A DNA stretch of 62,768 bases from Acanthaster planci (Eukaryota; Echinodermata; Asteroidea; Valvatida; Acanthasteridae). How positions within the stretch are numbered: the stretch's first letter is position 1; every line of letters starts with the position of its first letter. This document shows positions 25,201 to 37,200 of the stretch, in pieces. The stretch covers positions 1 through 62,768 of the forward strand of contig NW_019091434.1 in the NCBI RefSeq assembly GCF_001949145.1, written 5' to 3'. The notes below the pieces were generated by a model. The model searched no databases, was not told where the DNA came from, and saw only the letters and a list, made by a program, of their open reading frames with translations. The position numbers and the translations under genes were made by a program.

Positions 25201-28200
25201 TTGAACGCTCATCAACAGGATGACAAATACAAATGGATGATCCATTAAAGCAAACACTGAGAAGACAACACTGCTTGTAAAGTAGAAGAGTTAACAGGTT
25301 AACAAAAGTCCATTCGGAACCAGTCCTCTGAAGCAATATCTATCGTACAGTATAAAAGTTGGTAACCAGTTTAAAGAAAATTATGGGCCCAGCAACTTCC
25401 CCCTGCATACCTCTCTCACAGTAATCACCGATGTAGCCTTCTGCACAGATGCAGACAGCTGCTGAATCCTCTTCCACACAAGTTGCTCCGTTGAGACATG
25501 GGTTAACGCTGTCATGACACGATGGCACTGCGAGAATGAATGATCACTCGTCACTCAGAGGGAAATATACACAATAACCGAGTATTAACTGTGAATAGTC
25601 TTTGCTTATAGATGTCTGCAATTGTAAGATGGAGGTTGCGGGTCCGAGTTCCATCAAAATAATGTAAATAATGAATCTTTTCACATGTCCTCAAGCCATA
25701 CCAGGCGGGTAGTGTTTACTAAGTCCAGCGACAGACCTAGTGTAAATTTAACACTGCCCAAATGCAAAATTACATTTAACATTGAAAATGAATCTTCAAA
25801 TATGTCTTCAGAACTAAAGGGACTTCCATCTCTTCATGGCATGGGAAAATTTCTGAGAGATTCTAGTTAGAGGACCTACAACATAAACAAGCCCCTATCT
25901 GCAAAGAAAATTAGTTTTCAATTAAATCTATGATCTTAAAAGTTCTTTGTAGTTTTGCATGCTAAGTTATCACATGTATGTTTACAGTTTCGAAAGCAAG
26001 AAATGATGAATGAAATAAAATGAAAATCTAAATACTGTGAAAAATTGTACCATACAGAAAAATTGTGCGAGATGTCCACCATCTTGCCTGCAGAGCCAAA
26101 TTTTCTCAAAACCAGTTGACATGTATATTTTGTTCATTACCTTTTTCACACTGCAGAAGAGTGGTACTGTTCCTACAGACACACACGCCTGTGACATCAG
26201 CAGAATTGGTTTCTTTGCATGGTTGAACTGGGAATACACACGATGAGAACACCCTGATGAACCACTTTGAAAGGACTTTATGCCTTGATGTTAATACCTG
26301 CACATGTTTCCTTGAGAGCAGTCAGCAAATGATACCTTGAGAGATTTTTTAACTGGTTACAAGTATCTTGTCTCATAAAGAGTCCAAAAATCGTAATGCT
26401 TGGAATCTGGAACTGTATTAATCATGTCGTCTGTTACTATGGTGAAGAATAGTTGAAAACTATTACCTACACAGAGACCTGGGAATTCAAAATACCATGG
26501 AAGAACCCTGGGAATTTTAAGAACTCTGGGAGGAGACCTGGGAATTTAGAGTACCTGGGAAGATTATATCCAGGGTAGATGACCCGGCAAAAGTACATGG
26601 GTAGAGCACCCAGGAAAGGTAAGTCAGAAGAGTACCTGAATGAGAATAACTTTGATGAACAAGGTGTCCTTATAAGAACCCAGACCTTCTTGCCCTCGTA
26701 CATTTCCTGAAAAAAGCTGACTGTACCATTTGGAAATGAACCCTGTACCAGAAATGGGCAATCTTGACAGACTTGGGGTATCCTAACAACGTCACATGGA
26801 GCGCCAGTTGATCGCTACAAGCCATAACATACCTTACAACTTTGAATATCAAACGACAACAGGTTTGAGACGGCAATAGCAAGGAGGCTCTCTATTCTCA
26901 GAAGAGGTTCCAGTTACTTGCTCAAGCACTCAATCCAAAATACTCAACTTGGGCAAATTTGGCCGAGAATGTATTGCTTCTTGAGGTTTTCATTCACACT
27001 CATGACAAGTATATGCATGTACACAAGATGACTCTCAGAGAGTTATCTGGATGGGAATGTTTTTGCGAGCTCCCGCCTTCTACAAACCTTCTTTGCAGTC
27101 ATCTCGGCTCGTGCCCCTGGGGCACACACAGACGGCGGTGGAATTCGTCTCCAGGCAGAGTGATTTGTTTGCGCAGGGGTTGATGCTGTCGTGACAAGGC
27201 GGAACTGAAAAAAAAACACACGACGGCTGTTGCAAAAAAAATGGTCACAGCGATGTATTTAGTAAAAAGCTAATGCAAAGAGGACATTGCGTCATGTGAA
27301 ATAAAAATAAGTTTCCTGATAAAGAGAGGAACAGCTTTTAATAGACAAACAAGGATGCACTGAAAGTGTGAACTTGTGGATGACACACAGAGGTGTGTGT
27401 TCCTACAAAGTGAAAGTACCAAAAGAGGTTTCAGGGTTGAACATTACCAGGGGTGACATTGACCAATGACCAATGATAAAAATAACTGAAAACAGCAGAA
27501 CAAAGGCATAAAGAAGCTGAACTGTGAAAATCTCCTTTACTTTTGTACACAGCCAGTGAGGAAAAAAGGCCGAAATTCAAAAAAAAAAAGCTGAAATCAG
27601 CTAAAAAGCTGAGAAATCTCACCCCTGCATTACAAAAGCAAAGGCAGACCTCGGTTTGTTAACATCGTGCAACACACTGGGCCATCATGGCCCCCCTGTC
27701 CTTTTATATTCCTGTATACTCCCATAAGTCAGGGTCCCCCACTGTACAAAAGTCACAGCACTTGAACTTGGCTGAATGCAGACAACACTTGTGATTAAGA
27801 TGTGGCCCTCACCTATCTCACAAAACATTCCTGTGATCCCATCGGCGCATCCACACTTGGCTGTGATGCCGTCAGGCGAGTAGCAGGACCCGCCGTTCAT
27901 GCATGGATCAAGCTCTGCAGCACAAGGGTCAACTGTAGACAAAAAGAAGTGGCACATCAAGAACAGACATCATTGGGATTTCTGTCAGAGCTTAGTCTTT
28001 CTGCCACACCTACAGAATCTAGTAAACATTGCGGTAACTTTTAATACACAGACAAAATGACACAATTACTGAATGAATGGGTCATTTGAAAAGTATCTGT
28101 ATGACATTTCTAATACCATGAGGTAATTTTTCCCAACACTCTGAGCTGCACCCATATTTACAAAAACAGACTGTGCACTGTGGCCAAGTTCAAGTTTAAC

Positions 28201-31200
28201 ACGGAATCTGACGCCACAGATTTCTTGGTTCAAAACAAGAGGTGATAAACATGTTTATGCATCAGTCGGAGGCGAGTCAAAGTTAAATCCATCAGGTGAA
28301 CCAGTGTGTACACACATCCAGATAGATTTCATGTCCCCAGGGGCCAATTTCATAGGACTGCTAAGCACAAAATTTGCTTAAGCGCAAAAAACCTTGCTAA
28401 AAATTACAAAGGTTACCAGTTCAAAATCTACGTGATTGTGATGCTAACGAAAAAGACAGATGCCACTACAAAACAATATACATCACGTGAAGTTTTGGCC
28501 AGAGCTGATTTGTCAAGCAAGGTTTTTTCACGCTTAAGCAAACTTTGTGCTTAAGCAGCTCTATGAAATTGTCCCCTGGTGTGAAGCGGTTACAAGAAAA
28601 AAAGGGTTCCAGTTTACGGACACCATGCAAGTGATCTGGTTTATCCCTTCATTTCTGATGGTAAAGCCCTCTGGCAAAGCCGGGAATGATAGAGATAAAG
28701 ATAGAGTAAAGATACCTCTTTCGCAGTTATCTCCAACGAAGCCTTCTGCACAGATACAGAACGCAGTTGAACCCCCCTCCAAGCAGGTGGCTCCATTCAT
28801 ACATGGGTTGATGCTGTCATGGCATGGGAGCACTATTTGGAGGAACAGCCATCAGCGTTTTGGTTTCAAGACAAATTCCACACTACTTGAGTGGCTTTTT
28901 TAAAATAAGGATGGAGGTGGACCTTGCCTCATAAACCTTACTGGATACAATTTCAACCTTGTTCCTGCTGTGTCGTGTAGTGCGCTACAACAATCTGCTC
29001 ACTCAGCCTGGAATTGAGTCTGAGGCTGTTTCAATGCTGTAATCAATGCTTGCAATGTGTTTATTGGGATACCAGACTGGAGTGATTCGTTGTGACATCG
29101 GCTTGATAAATCAGTGACTTTCAGAGTTGCTATGTAAGACAATCATAACTGTATGTCCAACCTTCACTACTGCAAAAAATTTCTACCTACAACTGATTCC
29201 CTTTTTTCAAATTCTTTGCTACTGCTATCATGGAAAGCTTTGATGCAATTTTTTCCTAATGAATCAACTCCACAACACGGGCGATTCACAGTAATGTACC
29301 TCCAAGAGTTTGCAATGCGTTGACCAATCACAGTGCGCGAAATTTGCCATCCCAATGCCCTTTTGGAAAGATTACGCGCACTGTGATTGGTCAATGCATT
29401 GCAAACTCTTGGAGGCACACTATTGTGAATTGCCCGTATTAGTGACAGACCAATCCAAAGGATGGATAGTTTAACATGAAATATGACTATAATCTAGCCT
29501 AATAAAATGAGTCGCAAAGTCAAGAAAGTTTCTTTTGAATTAAAGACCTTTAAAAATACCTTGTACAAAATCAACATAATATCTGGACATTTTGCCACCC
29601 ATATGTCTGCATTCATTGGGATGGCACACACTGAGCAATACATCAAAAACAACAAGCTCCTTCTGAAGCATACTAAAACATTTCTTAAATTACGTGGTCC
29701 TGAAACCTATTCTGTGGGATCCCTGACAATTTGTGTAGCACTTACTGGTTTGACAGTATTCCCCAGTCAGGCCGAAGGCACAGATACATACTGCAGAGAG
29801 GCCGTCAGGGGAGACACAGTCAGAAGAATTCCTACAAGGGCTTACCGAGGCAGCACACGGGTGAACTAATTACGAAAAACAAGCCAAGAAACAAACAAAC
29901 AATGTTGGGTTAATTGTACGTTGAATGCTTCTTCCTCAAATAACTTATCTTGTGGTTTAAACTTTTTGTCTTTTATCGATCGGCTGAAAATGTGTTCAAA
30001 AAGTTTTTTGTTAAATCAAAAGCGCTATTATATTGCACTTTTATATATTCTGTTAGTTGGAAATAAAGGCAAAAATTTGATGATGCAAAACATCAGACAT
30101 GTTATGTCTGATGATCAGACAAAAACTACAAAGTGCATTCTTAAAAATGAGATAATGTGAATGCAAAAATGTTTGCACAAAAGAAAATTTGTTTTGACTT
30201 ACAAAAACCACAAATAACATTTCTATAGCTTCACAAATTTAATTTTAGAAGTACGGTGATCATATTCCTTCTTCCCTACACCTTCTCCCGAAATTTCCTT
30301 ACCTCTTTCACAAACATCTCCGACAAAACCCTCTGCACAGATGCAAACTGCTGCAGAATCTTTGACTGCGCAAGTGGCTCCATTCATACATGGGTTGACA
30401 CTGTCATGGCAGGGGGGCACTTATTTGTAGGTAATGAAGTAAAAATTGTAAAACAGTGAGGAGGTGACGACTTAGTCTTAAATTTAATAAAACCAATATC
30501 AAGACAAACACTGACACACACACTGTTTACTTGTTAAAAGGAAACTGTTTGGGCTATTAAATCATATTTTATTCACGGTTTACCTATCTCACACAGCGGA
30601 CCAGTGAAATCGTCAAGGCACGCACACTTTGTTGTGGCATTGTCAGTGGAGAAACAGTTTCCGCCGTTCAAGCACTGGTTGACCTCCAACTCACAGGGAT
30701 CAACTGGAAAACACCGTAAACATGGCTCAGTTAAAGCCTGCAAACAGTTCAATGTTCTCAAAAAATGTGCGGGGGGAGAGACAGGATTTGGTACAGTTGA
30801 TAGAATTATGCACAGGTGACGGAAAGGCTGAATACCATCTGAAAAAAAGCCAACACTGTTTATGAAAGAAGTTTGGTAATCTGTAGATGGCCGGCTCCGC
30901 AAAATTGGGTTTTATGGGACCTTTTTTTCAAAATGAGTTACATACACATTTGAATTGGTTACATTATGAGCTTTAACTTGGTGTAGGTTTGAACCCTGTG
31001 GCATTTTGCAATCTGGAGATATATTGATTTTTGCATAATCATATCACACCCATTAACAGAATTGCTTTCAAAGATAAAGCCCTTTAAACACAGGAAGTGG
31101 AAAAAGAAATCAAAAATCAGCCAAGAAGAAAGTCTCTTGATACCCATAGCAACAGTTAGATTTCTTGTATGAATTGTGCAATAGACGTCAATAAACCAAG

Positions 31201-34200
31201 AAGTAAAAAATCACCCTGTCCACATAAAAAAACCCTCAGAGTAAAAAATAGCACAGTGTTCCTTAATACCCTTTTTGGCAGAGCCGGTCACATATCTAAT
31301 ACACGTAGACTGTCTTTGCACCTCTTCAGGATAGATTCTGCATAACCCTTCATTAGAATTTACATCCAAAATATTGGTTTGATGTTAGTTTTATACCTCC
31401 TTTTCTTAGTGACATTAGTTCGAGCCATCCATACAGTATTTATCCGCGGTGAGGGGCCAACACTGCACAAAACTTGTGCACTGGAGTGGGAGGGTCCATG
31501 CACATGTGCAGAGTGCCAATTGGGATTTTAATAAATTATCATGAAATTAATGCACTTTCACACGTCAAACACCTACCTCCACCGGCTTTTATATATTGAA
31601 AATTGCTATGGTACCTTTCCCTCACCATTTGCGACCCACTCTGCAAAAAGGCCCTTAAGTCATGCTATGCCTCTGTATGAAACAGACCATTCCGTACATC
31701 TGCCAGACATCTATCCTAAAAATTTCTTTATCTCAGGAATAAAATTTGTGACAGAGGTTAAGAAATACACAAATTTAATCCTTATTAAAATGCCCCTCTG
31801 TCCGTAGGCATCGCTTAAAATCACACATAAGCCCAAGGGCCATTTTTGCAGCGCCAGTCACATTTAGAAGCGGGACAGTGCCATCAGGCCGATAGTCAAA
31901 GAGAAAAATGGACTGTGTATGCTTCCGGCGAGGGGGCAAGGGGCTGGAATCACCATGTTTGGGACGGGGGTCTGAAGAGTAAGGATTCAATAAGTCTTTT
32001 GCGAGTTAAATTTGAATAAAATCTGGTACATAGAGTTCTTAAAATTCACATGAACATAACACTTGGAATTCTCCATACTGAAGCCACTGTTGTTACACCT
32101 TGTGATTCGGGGCAAGCTTTTCCTTAGTTACATAAGAGACGCCTTGCAACAATACACTATTCTCAATGGAAAAGAAGGCCACAAAGGAACCAGGGATGGT
32201 GGTTGCTAAGCAAAAGCTTGCCCCGAATCACGAGGTATAGCAACAGTGTATTTAGTTTGGGGAATTCAAATTGTTATGTTTATGTGCAATCAGATAACTC
32301 AGTGTACCAGATTTTATTCAAATTTAACTCGCAAATGGCTTATTTGTGCTCCTATTTTTATGGATGGCCCTATGGGGTTGACCTTAAACGACGCCAATAC
32401 TTCAAAATCATCCAGAATAACTAGCTTATTTAGAGCATCTATCTTTTTTTAATATGCGTGTACAGCTGTACATCAAAGAAGAACAAATGTTAGGCACTCT
32501 GCTGAATGATTTTGTTTAATAACCAGTGAAATGTTCAATTCAAAGAACATTTACCGTCATCTCTATCACAGAAGGGTCATTCCCCCATACATTACTTATT
32601 GTTTCTGACTGGGAAAAGGACTGTCAGTGCCATTATTTAACGACAAACCTCGATCGCAAGAAGCCCCTGTGATGCCTTCGGCACAGATGCAGATTGCCGC
32701 TGAGTTGTCTTCAACGCATGTGGCTCCGTTGGCACAGGGATTGATGCTGACATGGCAGGGTGAAGCTGTAGTGTGCACAAAAAGTACAGGAAGAAATCCC
32801 GGATAGGAAAATACATGCATAGGTTCCCTGCACAGGTGACACCTCTCTGGGAGGAGAAAAGGTGAAGAACCACTGCCACTAGCCTAGGGGGCACTTTCTT
32901 GGTGTGAGGGGATTTCAAACAGAGAATATTGGCGTCCGGGAAAAGTTAACATTTAATTGGGCAATAGCAATATGCACAGTTCATGGCATGTTCACCACAG
33001 CCAAGTTACACATGTAAGTACATCCACGTATTGGTGGTGATCCGTACTGTGCATGGATCAGTTGAAGCAAATGTAGGAATCTTGTAGTCGAGTCCAGGGT
33101 GAAGTCGAGTTGAAACTGGGTGATACCCCTAGGAATGCTTCTGTCGTGATTCATATAAATAGCTTTCAACTCGACTTACAACGAGGTGACTCGTGACAGG
33201 TTTCTGATGAATTTGCAGGAACTCATGATGAACTCGACTAAAACACAATCGCATATGCCATGGGTTAAAACACAAAGCACGCCAAAGTATCCAGGGACAC
33301 AAAACTTGGCAAAGTAACTTGCCCAGGGACATAAACATCATAATTCCATGGTTTGATTTGAGTTCAAACACAGACAAGCTGAACCAATGACTGACAACAT
33401 GGAAAACGTGAAAGCACCTGAGGGAACACTGCTTTTCTGAGTTTAAAAAACAACACTACATACATGTATATGCATTCCAGTACAGGACTCCTAACTGCCT
33501 GTTNNNNNNNNNNNNNNNNNNNNNNNNNNNNNNNNNNNNNNNNNNNNNNNNNNNNNNNNNNNNNNNNNNNNNNNNNNNNNNNNNNNNNNNNNNNNNNNNN
33601 NNNNNNNNNNNNNNNNNNAAGCAGGGGGGGTTCTCTCCGTCTCATGCCTTGCTGCATATGGTGGAGGCCAACATGCCAACAGTCAAGGCCAACATCTTCC
33701 CACTCTTGTCAGATCAGTTTGGGAATATTGTGTTGTTTAATTATGAATAAATACATGTAGGCAAGAAGACATCCTCTTTGCGTAGTTAAGAAAATGGAAA
33801 GCATTTTTTGAGGCACTGTCCAAAATCAGATGGCACGAGGTCATACCTTGTTCACAGCGCACTCCAGTAAAGCCATCAACACAGATGCAGTGGACGTTTG
33901 TGCCATCCTCGGCTGCAAAGCACGATCCGCCATTCATACATGCTACTGATCTCAGTGCACAAGGATGAACTAAAAAAACAGAGAAAAGCAAAGTCTGGTT
34001 TCAGTCAAAACTCAGTCAAAACTCAGTCAAAACTTATGCTCAACATATTGTTGAGCATAAATTGTTATTGTTGAGCTCAAATTATATTTGTTTATCAATT
34101 TTATTGTAATTTAAATAATAAAATGGTCAAAATTGCCAAATACAAAATGTCTGTTCAAATTGTTAAACACAGACTTTGGTTTAACCAGGTATAAAAACTC

Positions 34201-37200
34201 ATCCAAACTGATTTTATACTCTTAATGTCAGAACAAAATGGATTTGGCAATGAAAATTGAACACAAATTTGAAAAAATATGCCAAAAAAGGGACGATTGT
34301 CGCTCTAAAAAATTTAAGCCAAGTCAAGAACTGAAAAGCTCTAAGAAAGGAACATGGATGTTTTATTTTCTGACTTTGTGTCAAATGTTAATCAACACAT
34401 TCACACAAAAGAACAAAAAATGTTAGAAAACTGTTATCCATCTTGAAAACCTCTTTGGCAGATATCTCCGATGAAGCCTTCTGGACAGATGCACAGTGCT
34501 GCTGAATTTTCTTCCACGCAGGTGGCTCCGTTCAAGCATGGATTGATGCTGTCACGGCAGGGAGATGCTTTGGCGTTTTTTAAAATTAAAAAAAAAAAGA
34601 AAACTGTAGCTGTTTTGTTTCAGCTGCTCATTAAAACATGACATCCATGGGTCAAAATGACATAGTTATAAAAAGAAATCGCAAATGTAATGGTAATTGA
34701 TTGAGTCAAAATGGGACGGGTTTCCATCAAATGGGTCTTCAGGCCATTTATTCCGTGTCAGTGCTTTAGTGTGCATCCCAAAGAGCAGACTATTACAGCT
34801 CTGTGTTTTGATCTATCACTCAGTTTGGAATTCACATCAAAAGCGGTCATTCTGTTAGGCATTTGGTAAGCGCCCTGGTACACGACCTGGTGGCATACAT
34901 GAATGCAACCTTCCGTACACCTGGACGAGGTCTACCATTTGGACCTGTGACAAAATGTTGAAGGTTCCTTCGACTTTACGGGGAATCTTGAAGGCTGTGC
35001 AGTAACTCAAAAAGTCGCTGGGGAAACTTGCAACTCATTCTCTTAAGTATGGTCATACATGTAAATATCATGCGAAATGAACTCTGAAGCAAAATAAACC
35101 TATTATAATAAAAGAAAACATGACAATGCATAGCAAGAACAAGTACCTTGTTCACAATATACTCCTGTGAAACCATTCATGCACGAACATAACGCAGTCA
35201 CATCATCAGTGGAGAAACAGTCACCATCATTCAAACATGGATTGAGTCCCTCAGAACAGGGGTGAGCTACATGTATGATTACAACAGAAAGCAGAAACTC
35301 AATGACACTTGACACTCACAAATGACTCACTCCTGAATTTTGTTTCTTTCTGTCACAATTGTCACAGACAGGCTTTCTAGTGGGTTAAATAAAAAAAATT
35401 CTGTTTTCTATGCTAGCTAAACTGTTTTTAAGAGGAAATGTCCTAACTTGAGCCATTAAATATTGAGAGGAAAGCCTGTTTCTGGCCACAATTTCAGCAA
35501 ATTTCAGAAACCCTTTTGCCTTGATTGTCAATGAAAAGTTTAACAAGCAGTTTTCTCAAGACAGAACCAACAGCCTATATATGCACAAACTCAACGTGAA
35601 GGGCATAGAGGACTTTGGGCTACAGCTACGAAGCATTGCCAGGGTTGGGAGTAAAGCACACGTCTATGGGAAGTAGCCACAGCCGCTATAGCTGGTGACT
35701 TCGATGGGCAAGCACGTTAACCTGAACTTACGTCTTTGGCAATTGTCTCCAACATAACCTCTTGGGCAAACACAAACAGTGGCTGAATTTACCACTAAAC
35801 ACGTCGCACCATTGTCACAAGTGTTGTTGCTGTCTGGACACTGGGCAACTGTAGACAACATAAGTATAAACACATAGCATTAGGTATGATGAAAGGCATG
35901 TTATTGTAGAATTCACATTCCATTATGATATTGTGAAGAATCCAATATGTACAATTTTTTTTACAGGACTCTATCTCTTGCCATTCAAGACTCTTTGAGA
36001 ATTATTCTCATCCCTGACACAAATACTGAGTGATTTCAAGTTGAAATTTAAGTAAAACTATTGGGTCTACTTGGCATTGTAATTTCATGGTAATGTTTTT
36101 CAAAAGTGTCAATAAAAATGTTGAAGTCCATGCAAAGATGGACAAACAACGTGGCTCCAAAAATTCATTTTTGAATTTGAAATGCAACTAAAACACAACA
36201 AACCCTTAGCAACTTCCATCGATCTGAAAATACTTTCCTTGACACAAAGTGTCTGAAATTCGCACGCCATGGTTTACAATTATATATCAGCACTGGCAAT
36301 GGATGATTATTTCAGTCATTTTGTTGCATGCCAAGACTTCATTACATCACCTGTTTTATGGTAACTACTCCCTGAAGTTGTCCTTAGAAAAGCCAAGCTT
36401 TTCTGAATGTAAAAGCAAAAATCGTACCATTCTCACAGAAGGCGCCAACAAAACCATCTGCACATTCGCACACTGCTTCAGAATTCAACTCAGAGCATGT
36501 TGCACCATTCAAACATGGGTTGAGCCCTTCTCGACAAGGATTTTCTGTACATCGATCCCCGCCCCCAAAAGAATGAAACATAAGTGCACATGAAAAAACT
36601 CATTATTAGTCCAATAAAATGGATGTCGCAGTGGTCCTCTGTCATTTAAAACTGATGTGTTAAAATTCGAACGAGTAACTTGGTTTATTTTGGAAAATAC
36701 AAAATTCGTCAATATTTTCATCACGCGACTGTTTTTCATCACACAACACTTTGCTGAAAACACCCCCAGGTTTCAGATTCCTATCAAGTAATGCATAAAT
36801 CCTAACCATCCTCTACCCAGTAAAAATTCCACCGGGGGATTATGAAGAATTTTGTCTGATTAAAAAAGGCATACCGGTGCAAGCAGGACTTTACATAGGG
36901 TCTAATGCCCCTTTCAATTGATTAAAAAACACAAAGATATGCCACTGATTTCCTCCACAGCTGAAGGTTCTCAGCCAAAACGCTGTGAGAATTAGGGCTT
37001 GGATGGCATGCTTAATCTATGCTTAACGAGGGCAGAGTCAATTCGAATAATTCACTATTTGAATATCTTCACCTTCAGTTCAATCAAATATCCGAATATT
37101 CGGTCGCACTGACCGACAGATTGTTGATGAATACACTATATACAAAATCAGCGGCAATAACACACACAATTGAACATTATAATCACTACAATAGCTTCTC

